From Isosphaeraceae bacterium (GTDB lineage: Bacteria; Planctomycetota; Planctomycetia; Isosphaerales; Isosphaeraceae): a DNA stretch of 44,693 bases. Shown here piece by piece: positions 6,801-14,714 of the stretch; position 1 is the first letter of the stretch, and the number at the start of each line of letters is the position of its first letter. A program made the position numbers and the translations under genes. A model generated the notes under the pieces. That model was not told the origin of the DNA. It did not search any database and worked only from the letters and a program-made list of their open reading frames with translations. The stretch lies in assembly GCA_021324445.1 (NCBI GenBank), contig JAJPJC010000297.1, positions 1 to 44,693 of the forward strand, given 5' to 3'.

Positions 6801-9195
6801 GGCTGCTGGCGTAGACGTTGGGTGATACCGACAGGTCATAGGGCCGGACCCCCGCGATCGGGATCGCGCTGGTGGTCGCGGCGTTCCAGGAATACTGGCC
6901 GGACTGTGGCAGGGTGCCGTAATCGACCGAGGTGTTCGTGCCGCCGTAACCCAGGATCGAATCCATGAAGCGGATCACCCCGGCATACTTCCCCCCGCCG
7001 AAAGTGAGCCAGCCCAGGTAGTTCGGGTCGGGATTCATGCCCGCGGCCTGACCCGGCGCGCAGTTGGGGGGCGCCACGATGAAGGAGTCGCCGGCTCCGT
7101 TGGTGGCGACGCCGCCCGAGACGGCGCCGCCGGAGATTTGAATCTGAATGTCGGGCGACTCGCTCGAAAAGCTGGAGCGCAGCGCCCCGTAGTAGGCCCG
7201 CGTGATGTTGGAGCTGCCGGGGCCGCCGCTGATCAGGCTGGACAGGGATGAGGGCAGTCCCGAGTAGGTCGAGAGATCGAGCCAGGTCATGTTGCCGGAG
7301 ACATCGGCCAGGACCGCGATGGTGGGAGTGGATGGAGCGCTGTCGGTGTAGCCGAGCTTCCAGAGCCCATCGGCATAACCGCCGCCGCCACTGGTCACGG
7401 TCACCGACTGGATCGCGCCGCCGGAGGCCGTGTAGGTCGCCGCGGCGCCCCAGCCGCCGCCGTAGGTGATGGCGACCGTGCCCGTGCTGGGGTATCCGGA
7501 ACCCCCCTGACCGGTGGGGACCACGATGGAGGTGATGGGACCGGGACCGCCGTTGCCGTTGTTGATGATCGGGATCAGGACCGCGCCGGAACCCCCGCCC
7601 TGCGCGACCAGCGTGGGACCGGGGAGATAGGGGTTGGCCAGGCCGTCCACGACATTGCCGTAAGTCTGCTTGCAGACCGTGCAGGTGGGGTTGCCGCCGG
7701 TCCAGGAAATCAAGCCGCCGCCCGGATCAAGGCTGATGGTGCCTCCCGAGCCCGGCGCCCAGAATGAGTTGCGAGCGCGGTTGCCCTGGAGGGCATACTG
7801 GTTGTAGTTGGTCCCCGGGATACTGCCGGCGTTGACGCCCACGATCAGCGACAACCCGGACGCGGGAATACGGAACGCCGGCTCGAGGACGCCGGCATAG
7901 TTGCTCATCGGCGTGCCCGAGGACACGGCCGGCAGCGCTCCGCTTGAGATCGAGGCCCAGCCGGCGGGCGCGCTCCAGGTCACGGTCTGGCCGGCGGTGA
8001 CCGGGGTCTGAAGCTGGTAGGCGACCCAGGGGGCGTCATGGGTCAGGCTGGTCCAGAACGCGCCGCTGGTCGAGGCCGCCGGGTTGAGCGTGGCCGCGGT
8101 GCCGTTGACCATGATCGTCGGCTGCGTGCCCGAGAGGGCGGTCACCGGCACGGGCAGGCCGCCCAGCGTGATCGCGAAGCTGGCGCCGGAGCCGGTCCGG
8201 TCGGTTACCTGGACCGAGAGCGAATCGGTTGCCAGGTAGCCGACCCCGCCGGCGTTGACCGGCACGCCCACGATCGCGCCGCCCACCACGATCGGCGTCC
8301 CCAGCACGGCCGGGGTCGAGGGCGTGCCGCCCACGAGCGTTGCGACCGGCGCGCTCGAGTAATTGGCGCCGCCGGAGACGACGCGGATCGAGGCGACCTG
8401 ATAGGTGTACTGGCCGGAGTTGCCCACCATCTCGAAGCCGAGCGTGGGCAGGCCGCAGAGGATGAAGGCCAGCTTGCCCGACTTGCTGATGTAGGCATCG
8501 AGCACCGCGCCTGAGACAGCCGGCAGCGCCAGCGTGTCGGGCGAGTAGACGCCGGTCCCCGCGCCGCTGGGGGCCGAGAACTGGCTGCCGCCCCCCAGAT
8601 TGTTGGCGAATGCGGCATCGACGGCGGGGTTGGCGGTCGCGTTGGCGGTGCCGGCGAGCGTCCACCAGTAGGAGGCCGGCGTGCCCAGCGTGCCCGGCGT
8701 GTTGACCCGGTTGGCCAGGTTGGTGATGTCGGTCGCCGAGAGGGCGTAGCCGTTCCAGATCGCCAGGTCTTCGATCTGGTAGTCGGCGCCGGTGGCGCTG
8801 GAGCCGATGTACAGGTGACCGGCGTCACTGACAGTGTTGCCGCCGTTGGTGATCGAGCCGGCGAGCCTCGCGCCGTTGACGTACCACGCCTGGGACCCGG
8901 ACGAATTCCAGGCCAGGGCGATGTGATACACGCCGCCCGCGACCACGCGGAAGCTGGACTCCGCGTTGTTGCCCGTGCCGAAGGCGAAGAGGTTGATCAG
9001 GCCCGCGGTCGAGCTGTCCGCGAAGATGTTGGCGATCCCCGAGCCCGCCGGCATCTGGAGGATACTGACATTCCGGGGCAAGACGGCATTGGGGCGCAGG
9101 AAGAACGACAGCGAGCAGGCGCTCTGCCCGGAGAGCCAGCTGCCCGAGGCGGCCGTCTGGGTGTTCCAGTTGCCCTGGATGCGGAGGCTGGACAT
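3835..9195 (-). CDS. Giant fibre/adhesin-like protein with LamG and glycosidase-like domains
   Basis: This 1786-residue protein starts at ATG 9195 (MSSLRIQGNWNTQ); the frame upstream is repeat DNA. Residues about 1-220 look like a concanavalin A/LamG jelly-roll (HIALAWNSSGSQAWYVNG). A long middle part holds many degenerate repeats of about 45 residues with Gly-Gly-x-Gly-Tyr and VTxIT words. Residues about 1250-1610 resemble a clan GH-A glycosidase: EFSNEVWN near 1315 has the Asn-Glu acid/base signature, and AYEGA near 1497 could hold the nucleophile. A Ser-Pro-Thr linker (about 1615-1642) leads to a C-terminal beta domain. It is probably a surface-binding, polysaccharide-degrading fibre; activity is inference. 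Confidence 0.75.
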   Translation of the reverse strand: MSSLRIQGNWNTQTAASGSWLSGQSACSLSFFLRPNAVLPRNVSILQMPAGSGIANIFADSSTAGLINLFAFGTGNNAESSFRVVAGGVYHIALAWNSSGSQAWYVNGARLAGSITNGGNTVSDAGHLYIGSSATGADYQIEDLAIWNGYALSATDITNLANRVNTPGTLGTPASYWWTLAGTANATANPAVDAAFANNLGGGSQFSAPSGAGTGVYSPDTLALPAVSGAVLDAYISKSGKLAFILCGLPTLGFEMVGNSGQYTYQVASIRVVSGGANYSSAPVATLVGGTPSTPAVLGTPIVVGGAIVGVPVNAGGVGYLATDSLSVQVTDRTGSGASFAITLGGLPVPVTALSGTQPTIMVNGTAATLNPAASTSGAFWTSLTHDAPWVAYQLQTPVTAGQTVTWSAPAGWASISSGALPAVSSGTPMSNYAGVLEPAFRIPASGLSLIVGVNAGSIPGTNYNQYALQGNRARNSFWAPGSGGTISLDPGGGLISWTGGNPTCTVCKQTYGNVVDGLANPYLPGPTLVAQGGGSGAVLIPIINNGNGGPGPITSIVVPTGQGGSGYPSTGTVAITYGGGWGAAATYTASGGAIQSVTVTSGGGGYADGLWKLGYTDSAPSTPTIAVLADVSGNMTWLDLSTYSGLPSSLSSLISGGPGSSNITRAYYGALRSSFSSESPDIQIQISGGAVSGGVATNGAGDSFIVAPPNCAPGQAAGMNPDPNYLGWLTFGGGKYAGVIRFMDSILGYGGTNTSVDYGTLPQSGQYSWNAATTSAIPIAGVRPYDLSVSPNVYASSQWPGTGQTTAPGGSPEPYMWTPVNRAWTFNTSNTTALEFFTTTPHGLKSIQTPAFGGIVQEPTSQPAPFQLLVQNGQSGGTAGAPVAINVAAIQTDIWVTSATSFVVAWGGGSGSGLPNGIGSAYCTQSTAANSVNYLDITAGGSGYTSQPAVAIAPPSGAWSTALARVVVGNVAGSGTVSINSGSTALTFSTSQSGLAGQKIVITGDSSGDVYTIQSGSGTSWTISPAYGGSSNASGAAWSYHNGIQSVTLDSGGNNYSVTPNVTLATGGFGTGASFSVTLSGGAVTAITPTASGSGYPVYSGLQIDPPGLIATAVPTVSGGAVTALTLVSGGAGYMLGAPEVIITGDGISARFTATVNGAGQVTGFTQVAGGSGYTSAHTSVAIAPPPSQATAYINGLSGGSIPTTAVGSTPGGATIMAPGFGYGTTAPAVTISGGGGSGAAATAVLTYPFKIFLSYNGGNIPVELACSVVNAIPGCAGWFNVPIGLSDAGCTAYASDVLTNLQPGHQCWIEFSNEVWNLGDKTIPTMLIGQFPSSTVPAEDVVLGRTAQVHSLFKAAFTAAGRGGDLVRLFGDWFSNTGWTQEIVTYANAHNTPVDAVVQAPYIDIPTTGQGVPEPSFVTAAASCASSLSSSIAYNTAWPWTMDMYHDLWRPHLLYSSSVTGTGLYGQPSGFFATSQAILATYNVAGNPTPRLIAYEGAINRSIPFGVGTGGGTSTPFYGLVHDFFFHPDMKDTLATWLLMQARAGLAASCYFSLAGQIGAQLWTLVTNAGMQPGIGDGSDGRTVNQFWVATGRSQFGHNVSPALAGLQTFGAASPSPTPTPSPTPTPTPTPTPTPTPTGTIAFASLAPELYLSRYVDPSGYEIGGASGVGIVEASSFENLDATVAVTLGDKWSISLADGAQWSPSSIKLTVAPAGTTRTSIVYNVSSYLGGTLQGTTPWTLNLTAGAFTTVTAPSLTTPLTTVVFEVAQGSAAPIQISQIQIIN

Positions 9196-9440
9196 GGTTT
9201 CTGCGCTCGCTTCGCTCGTTTTCTGCGCTCGTTTTCTGCGCTCGCTTCGCTCGCTCAGTTTTGAGTTTCTGAGTTGAAGACCAGCCGGTCTTCGGAAGGG
9301 ATGAGGGTTGAGGGATGAGGGATGAAAGGGGACCAGCGGAGGGCAGGGGCCGGAGGGGGACTGTCTGCCCTCATCCCTCATCCTCAGACCTCATCCTCAG
9401 AATCCGGGCGCAGGGAAGGGATCGAGCGCCAGCGGAGCGA
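9196..9440. repeat. Composite repeat spacer (GCTCGCTTCG and GATGAGG families)
   Basis: Two kinds of repeat fill this 245-nt spacer. CTGCGCTCG/GCTTCGCTCG units recur at 9200-9255. From 9298 a GATGAGG/GTTGAGG array (to about 9325) is answered by inverted CCTCATC copies at 9369-9400. No gene is seen, and no Shine-Dalgarno sequence is visible in front of the giant fibre gene, whose start codon abuts the repeats. Confidence 0.8.
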
Positions 9441-11618
9441 CTACGCGACTAGGAGCAGCGCGGCCGCGCCGCCTCTCGTGCTGGTCAGGACCTGCTCGCT
9501 GCCAACCGAGACGGTCGGGACGGAGCTAACGTACTGGTGCGTATAGAAGGTGCCGATCCAGAGGGTGCTGTTCGAGGTCCCGCTGGTACTTCCGGCGAGT
9601 ATGAACACGGACTGAGGGGCGGCGCCGGTGGCGGCTTGACCCAGAGTGGAGTAGCTGGTCCCACTGTTGAGCTGGAAGCTGCCGGTCACGCCGCCCGAGG
9701 CGGCGATGTTCGCCCAAAACGTGTGGCGGTTCCACCGGTTGAGCGACGCGGTGACGCCCGAGCCGAAATCGTGGTACGTCGAACCGTCGTACCACTGAAT
9801 CCGCTCGGCCGGAGTACCCATGGTGCTGACGAGGGTGCGCCGGTTGTTGGAACCGTCATAGATGTCCAGCGCATTGGCCTGGTTGATGTCGATCTGGCTG
9901 TCGTAGCGCCAGACGGTGAACCCGACCTTGGGTGTCTGAATCGTGTTGTCCGAGGACCACGAGTTGCGGTGGGCGTTGGCTCCGGCCCCGGCGGAGTTGT
10001 CGAACTTGAGGCTGTGTGCCGCCCCATTCAGCGTGTGGGTCGAGTCCACGGTCGCGTTCGACCCGACCGAGGTCCAGGCCGAGCCGAAGCTCTGGCAGGA
10101 GTCGTACTGGTTACCCTGATTCGCGAGCCAGTCCTCGGTGATCCTGAGGTAGCCGACATTCGTCTCGGCCGTTGTGTTCAGCGGCGTGTAGCAGAAGGTC
10201 AACGCGATCGAGCCGTCCGTGTTCAGGTCGGCGGTCGGGTAGCCGGTGTTCGTCCCGTTGTTGCCGGTCTGGGTCTGCATGAACGGCTGGGCGATCGGCC
10301 GGTCCAGCCAGGTCGTCGTACTCAGCGTGATATCGGTGATCAGGGCCGCCGCAATGCCAAAGCCAGTCGTGCCGTAGCGCAGGCCCCAGAAGAGGGCCAG
10401 GTTCCCCGACGACAAGGGCTGGATCCAGGGTGAGACCGCCTGTTGGGTGCTGCCGCCAGTGCCGACGCCAGGGATGTTCATCCGCGCCGGCGTGCCCCAC
10501 GCAGCACCGCTGTTGGCACCCGTGGTCGCGGTGATCCAGAGGTCGTCCGTCGTGCTCGGGCTGTCGTCACGCGAGACGGCGATGTACTGGCCCGGTGCGA
10601 CCTGGCAGATGGCCGTCTCGGACAGCGCCCGGCTGGGCGATGTGGAGATCGTCCCCTTGATCGACCAGTTGGACCCGTTGGTGTAGTCCACACCGAACGG
10701 GCACGTGATGAGATACAGATTATAGGTTGGCGTGGTCGTCCAGGAGTAATAGGTCACCACCAGGTTGCCGGTGAGGCCGTCGGTCAGGATGGGGCCATAC
10801 GTCGTCGCGTTGGGGTTGTTGCCGTCGGCCACGACGTTCAGGCTGTTGGAAGCCGTCGTCGAAAGGTTGGTCCACGTGACGCCGCCATTGGTGGACTTGG
10901 CCACGAAGTTGGGGCAGTTCGACCCCAGCGTGCTCGTCACGCCATAGGTGTAGATCAGGACCAGCGTGCCGTCGGAAAGCTCGCACAGAGAACGGGAGTA
11001 GAAGCTGTGGTTGCTCGCGGGCGTGACGAGGGTTACAGGCGCCGACCAGGTGGATCCGCTGTTGGAGGAGGTCGTGCTCGACAAGGAGCACTGGTTGAAC
11101 GGCTGGCTGGTGGTGCCCCCGGTCATAAGCACACAGAACAGCTTGCCATTGAGACTGGCGCCGCCGCCGTTGGGCTGATCCTGATGGCGGAACCGGATCA
11201 CCTGGGGTTGCCAGTTGATTCCGGGCGCATTGGACTGGTTGGCGATGTCCAGTTCGCTCGGGAGTGAGGCACTGGGTCCGACCGTTGTGCCGTAGTTCGA
11301 GACGGAGGTTGCCGATGCGTTTCCATAATAGACGTAGATCGTCTTGCTGCTGTTGGCCGGGACCGACACCTTGACCAACAGGTAGACGACGCTGTTGGTC
11401 GTATCGATCTGCTCGAGCGCGAACGGCAACGGCGTGAGGCCGTCGGAGTCCGTGACGACGATGTCCGCCAGGGTGGATTGCCCGTGCGTGGTGATCGAGG
11501 TATAAGCCGCTCCGGTGATCGCGATCGGGATCTGGCAATATGAGAGCGCGGACGTGGCGCTCGTGGAGGTGATGGGCACCGGCAGGCGGTATTTCCAGGC
11601 GCTGTTGTACCAGCTCAT
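9441..11618 (-). CDS. DUF2341 / sialidase-like beta-propeller fibre protein
   Basis: This 725-residue protein starts at ATG 11618 (MSWYNSAWKYRLPV). The amino end, with W-Y-N-x-x-W-x-Y-R and a later IYVYYGNASA, matches the DUF2341 module found in secreted proteins. Residues about 130-460 look like a BNR/sialidase-type propeller: Asp-box-like words include STNGGVTWTN, with a repeated S-x-x-G-x-x-W pattern. The last 200 residues form a LamG-like segment (WYDGSTYHDFG, NRWNRHTFWANI). It is likely a particle or surface protein that binds sugars; catalytic sialidase residues cannot be confirmed by eye. Confidence 0.7.
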   Translation of the reverse strand: MSWYNSAWKYRLPVPITSTSATSALSYCQIPIAITGAAYTSITTHGQSTLADIVVTDSDGLTPLPFALEQIDTTNSVVYLLVKVSVPANSSKTIYVYYGNASATSVSNYGTTVGPSASLPSELDIANQSNAPGINWQPQVIRFRHQDQPNGGGASLNGKLFCVLMTGGTTSQPFNQCSLSSTTSSNSGSTWSAPVTLVTPASNHSFYSRSLCELSDGTLVLIYTYGVTSTLGSNCPNFVAKSTNGGVTWTNLSTTASNSLNVVADGNNPNATTYGPILTDGLTGNLVVTYYSWTTTPTYNLYLITCPFGVDYTNGSNWSIKGTISTSPSRALSETAICQVAPGQYIAVSRDDSPSTTDDLWITATTGANSGAAWGTPARMNIPGVGTGGSTQQAVSPWIQPLSSGNLALFWGLRYGTTGFGIAAALITDITLSTTTWLDRPIAQPFMQTQTGNNGTNTGYPTADLNTDGSIALTFCYTPLNTTAETNVGYLRITEDWLANQGNQYDSCQSFGSAWTSVGSNATVDSTHTLNGAAHSLKFDNSAGAGANAHRNSWSSDNTIQTPKVGFTVWRYDSQIDINQANALDIYDGSNNRRTLVSTMGTPAERIQWYDGSTYHDFGSGVTASLNRWNRHTFWANIAASGGVTGSFQLNSGTSYSTLGQAATGAAPQSVFILAGSTSGTSNSTLWIGTFYTHQYVSSVPTVSVGSEQVLTSTRGGAAALLLVA

Positions 11619-11631
11619 GTGTCGCTGCGCT

Positions 11632-11732
11632 CTTGTTATTGGTCCTTGGTCATCAGGCACTTCTCATTGGCCAGGGCAGCCGGGTTGCGCGGCTCTTGAT
11701 CAATTACAAATGACCAATGACCAATGACAAAT
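11632..11732. repeat. Heptamer inverted-repeat element 4 (GGTCATT / AATGACC family)
   Basis: TTATTGGTCCTTGGTCAT on the left (11636-11653) is matched by AATGACCAATGACCAATGAC on the right (11708-11727). The element ends at the stop codon of the 110-residue protein gene. Confidence 0.85.
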
Positions 11733-12064
11733 CAGTTGTACCAGTTGGTAGGAGAGGAGCACCAGAAGGTCGCGGTGGGGCTGCCCGCCGAGAGCGAGAA
11801 CGAGGCGTTCACGGCACCGTTGTTGATCGTGCCGCCGGTGGGCGGATAGATCGACAGTGTGTTGCTCGGGTCGGCATTCTTGATCGCGACGACGCTGGGC
11901 ACTTTGCAGGACGGCAGCATCACCCCGGACCCGCTGGGCACGCTCGACACCTCGACCATCAGCCTGTGGGGTCCCAGAGGATAGGCTGTGGCCTGGGCGC
12001 CGCCGGTGGCTGTGACGCCCGTGATCACCTTGACACCGGTCTGTTGGGTGGTGTTGATCGACAT
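11732..12064 (-). CDS. Hypothetical beta-rich phage protein (110 aa)
   Basis: The product begins MSINTTQQTGVKVITGVTAT and is Thr/Ser/Gly-rich with probable short beta strands and a SLSIYPPTGGTINNG segment. Such small all-beta proteins occur as decoration or fibre-associated proteins in phage late regions. The TGA stop is immediately followed on the transcript by repeat element 4. No family is recognised. Confidence 0.6.
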   Translation of the reverse strand: MSINTTQQTGVKVITGVTATGGAQATAYPLGPHRLMVEVSSVPSGSGVMLPSCKVPSVVAIKNADPSNTLSIYPPTGGTINNGAVNASFSLSAGSPTATFWCSSPTNWYN

Positions 12065-12085
12065 CGTTTCTTCGCTGTGCTCAGT

Positions 12086-12151
12086 TTTAAGTTGCCAGTT
12101 GCCAGTTCAGAAAAGACAGGCTGGCCCGGTTCCCCAACTGGCAACTGGAAA
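12086..12151. repeat. Heptamer inverted-repeat element 5 (GTTGCCA family)
   Basis: AAGTTGCCAGTTGCCAGTT (12089-12107) is matched by the inverted AACTGGCAACTGGAAAC (12136-12152), around about 28 nt. It lies between two structural genes. Confidence 0.85.
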
Positions 12152-12169
12152 CCGAGCGCAGTGGAGAAA

Positions 12170-13633
12170 CTAAACGATCGCGGTGGCGGTCAGGCCGACC
12201 ACAGGCGTCGGCCCTGTCGCGTCGGCGATGACGGTGACAGTTGTCGTGTTCGGTTCCTCGGCGCTGGCGTTGTAGGCCCGGACGCCGATCGTGTATGCGG
12301 TACCGTCGGAGAGACCAGAGAGGTTCGCCTGGAACGTGCCGGCGAAGCCAGAACTGTACAGGACGGTTGCCGCCGGTGTTGTGTAATTCGGAGTGCCACC
12401 CACGCCAACGTAGATGTGGAAGCCCGTCGGCACTCCGCGCCCGGCGATGATCGCATTGGCCGGCGTGCGGACCGGGGGGTAGTACCACTCGGCTGTGATC
12501 CCGCCTCCCGCCGTGGCGAAGGCCCTCAGGCCGGTGGGGGGCGCCGGGCGATACGTGATGTCGTTGCCGAAAGCATCGAGGATGATCGCGACGGCGCAAT
12601 CGAGGTTCTGTTCCTCGAGGCCCGAACTGCTCCAGAAAGCTCGAACGCCGAACTTCCAGTCACCGGGGCGGGCGAGTCCCCCCAGCGTCCAGGTCGTCGC
12701 GGTGACCGTGGCGATCGGCAAGTCGTAGTTGATCGGGTCGTCAACACCCGTGTTCGAATAGACGTGGTACTCGACCTGGCCCTGGCTGAACTGACCCACC
12801 GGGACAAAGCGAATCAACCCGCCCGACTGCTGCCGCGCCCGGTCGTCGCCTTGGCGGCGGACTGACAGACCGCCAGGGAAACAGAGTGAGGGCACCGGCG
12901 AGGCGCCCATGAGGGGCAACCCGGAGGGCAGCCAGACTCGGCCGGCCCGCGGTCGTGGTCCTCTGTGGTCTCTAGCCGGCAGCCAGTGGGCACTCCCCTC
13001 AGCTTGCGAAGCCGCTGGGGGTGTGAGCCACCCTGGGGACCAGACTCCGCCCCGCCGCGTTGGGACGCGCCCCGCGACGGGCCGGACAATGCCCTGGCGA
13101 CTCGGGCCGGCCGTGCTCAGCGGCGCCGGCATCGGCAGCCCGGCATGGCCGCGCCGCGGTGGAACGAACCGCGCGACGGGCCGGGAGACGCTCAGGTGGA
13201 CTGGGGCGGCCGTGCCGAGCGGCGCCGGGATCACGATCCCGACACGGCGGGTCTGCGGTCGTGGCCGTCTCTGACCACTGACCACTGACCACTGGCCAGG
13301 CCCGCCCGGCGGGAACTCCGGCGCCGAGCCGGGAAGGACCGGCATCCAGACGCGGCCGGCTCGCCGGCTCACCGGCACCGGTCGGCCGGCCACCGGCAGC
13401 CCCGGCAGGCCCGCAGGCGCGCCGGCAAAGCCCGCAAACCCGCGGCGCCACAACGCCCGCGGCTTGCGACGCGCGAGGTTCCACTCCAGGGGTCCAGGAC
13501 CCAGGAGCGGGAAGAACTTGGGCATCCACGCCCGGCCCGCGCGAACCCGGGGGGATGGGCGGACGGACGAGCCGGCCGGCGTCAGGGCCGTGCTGCCGGC
13601 AGCGTCCGCGGGACTGCCCACCTGCTGGGGCAT
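12170..13633 (-). CDS. Repeat-rich protein with C-terminal FN3-like domains
   Basis: This 487-residue protein has two halves. Residues about 1-265 hold roughly six degenerate units built around R-A-G-R-V-W-x-P followed by a Pro/Leu/Gly run, with very high Arg and Pro. The C-terminal half (about 275-487) is beta-rich with fibronectin-type-III-like words (EYHVYSNTG, APPTGLRAFATAGGGITAEW, GTAYTIGVRAYNAS). FN3 modules are common on phage virions and secreted proteins. A heptamer repeat array (13271-13294) is read in frame as QWSVVSGQ. The Arg/Pro half may be a repetitive shaft or an expanded low-complexity region. Start ATG 13633 has no strong ribosome-binding site. Confidence 0.6.
   Translation of the reverse strand: MPQQVGSPADAAGSTALTPAGSSVRPSPRVRAGRAWMPKFFPLLGPGPLEWNLARRKPRALWRRGFAGFAGAPAGLPGLPVAGRPVPVSRRAGRVWMPVLPGSAPEFPPGGPGQWSVVSGQRRPRPQTRRVGIVIPAPLGTAAPVHLSVSRPVARFVPPRRGHAGLPMPAPLSTAGPSRQGIVRPVAGRVPTRRGGVWSPGWLTPPAASQAEGSAHWLPARDHRGPRPRAGRVWLPSGLPLMGASPVPSLCFPGGLSVRRQGDDRARQQSGGLIRFVPVGQFSQGQVEYHVYSNTGVDDPINYDLPIATVTATTWTLGGLARPGDWKFGVRAFWSSSGLEEQNLDCAVAIILDAFGNDITYRPAPPTGLRAFATAGGGITAEWYYPPVRTPANAIIAGRGVPTGFHIYVGVGGTPNYTTPAATVLYSSGFAGTFQANLSGLSDGTAYTIGVRAYNASAEEPNTTTVTVIADATGPTPVVGLTATAIV
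13271..13294. repeat. CACTGAC-family heptamer array inside a coding frame
   Basis: Three direct CTGACCA/ACTGACC copies lie within the 487-residue protein gene and are translated as QWSVVSGQ. No inverted arm is seen close by, so this is a single-sided array. Its family is the same as that of spacer elements 1, 2 and 9. Confidence 0.8.
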
Positions 13634-13644
13634 CGGGGTAGTTC

Positions 13645-13735
13645 CTCGTTGCCGGTTCCCGGTCCCCAGTTGGGGAACGGGCCGTCGGTCTTTCCTGTCT
13701 CGCCTTCGACCGGCAACCGGGAACCCGGAGACAAC
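13645..13735. repeat. Heptamer inverted-repeat element 6 (CCGGTTC family)
   Basis: GTTGCCGGTTCCCGGTCCCC (13649-13668) is matched by CCGGCAACCGGGAACCCGG (13710-13728) after about 40 nt. CCCCAGTTGGGGAAC between the arms can also fold. It separates the FN3-like gene from the LamG gene. Confidence 0.85.
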
Positions 13736-14623
13736 TCAGTCCCGGTACCGGTAGAGGTCGCTGGAGGGAAGATTCAGAGGGTGCAGGACAGCTCCCCCCG
13801 TGCCGGAATAGCCGTAAAGGTGCCCGCCCGCGGCGCTTCCCATCCACGCCGCCCAGTCCCGGGCCGGTCCCGGCCGGTAGGATGCCCATGGCCTGAGATA
13901 AGCCGATTGGATTTCCGCGGCCTGAAGGCAGCGCGACCAGATCCGGCCGCGGATGAACTGGCCGACGAACGAGCCCGTGCCCGAGGAGTGCCGGCCGCCG
14001 GCGCAGACCTCGGAGAGCCCGCCGGCCGCCGCCGACGCCAGGGGGTTGCCGGGCGTGCCGCTGGCCCGGAACACGCCGTCGACATACAGGCTGATCGTCG
14101 GTGTGGTCGAGCCGCCCGGCGTCGTGAGCACGTACTGATGCGGCGCACCGTCCGTGATCCAGTTGACGCCGGTGGCCCAGTCGGAGCTCCCCCCCCAAAA
14201 ATACACATTGTAGGGGGAGCTGCCGCCGTAGGCCATGAAGAAGCGGAGATCATGGGAAACGGAGCTGGAGGGGAGGGTTTCGGCGCCGAAGCCCCAGAAG
14301 GTGCAGAGCTGGACCGTCGCGGTGATCGCCAGCCAAATTTCCATCCCCCAGGCAGCCGACGGGCCGAAGGGCAGGAACGGAACCGTGACTCCGGTGTCGA
14401 CCCGGTAATCGCCCGCGGGGAATTTCACCCCCCGAGGACTCCAGGAAAGCGACGTGCTCGAGAAGGTTCCGGTCGCGTTCGCGGCCAGGCTGGTCTTGTT
14501 GTAGACGCACGGGCCGCTCCCTTCGTTGAATGCCCACTCCAGCGCCAGGCCCGTGTTGATCTCCTGGCTCCAGTCGATCAGCGTGCCGGGCGGCGGCTTG
14601 TTCGGCCAGCGCGTGTCGAGCAT
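13736..14623 (-). CDS. LamG/concanavalin-like lectin domain protein
   Basis: The 295-residue product matches the LamG (laminin-G-like, Pentraxin/ConA) fold over most of its length. It opens with an LEWAFNEGSG strand, contains a FPAGDYRVDTG segment, and has the typical core GAPHQYVLTT...SLYVDGVFRASG near residues 160-190 and GRIWSRCLQAAEIQSAY near 230. This is the standard jelly-roll used for carbohydrate binding on fibres and secreted proteins of planctomycetes. It sits among other structural proteins in the same direction, so a virion or fibre role is likely. Confidence 0.75.
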   Translation of the reverse strand: MLDTRWPNKPPPGTLIDWSQEINTGLALEWAFNEGSGPCVYNKTSLAANATGTFSSTSLSWSPRGVKFPAGDYRVDTGVTVPFLPFGPSAAWGMEIWLAITATVQLCTFWGFGAETLPSSSVSHDLRFFMAYGGSSPYNVYFWGGSSDWATGVNWITDGAPHQYVLTTPGGSTTPTISLYVDGVFRASGTPGNPLASAAAGGLSEVCAGGRHSSGTGSFVGQFIRGRIWSRCLQAAEIQSAYLRPWASYRPGPARDWAAWMGSAAGGHLYGYSGTGGAVLHPLNLPSSDLYRYRD

Positions 14624-14714
14624 GGGCTCGCTTCGTCTTGAGGCGGTGGGCGGCGGCCGGCGGACGGCAACATCGCGACCGTCCTCGTCTTTGCCGGCGG
14701 CCGCGTACCGCGGG

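Noticed and set aside
4396..6825. An 809-codon plus-strand frame opposite the giant fibre gene
   Set aside because: It is Arg/Gly/Asp-rich without any domain and mirrors the codon bias of the minus-strand gene, which has clear LamG and glycosidase-like segments. Long antisense frames are expected at this GC.
9537..10433. A 298-codon plus-strand frame opposite the DUF2341/sialidase-like gene
   Set aside because: Gly/Arg/Val-rich composition and no fold-like pattern; the minus-strand gene has recognisable modules over the same interval.
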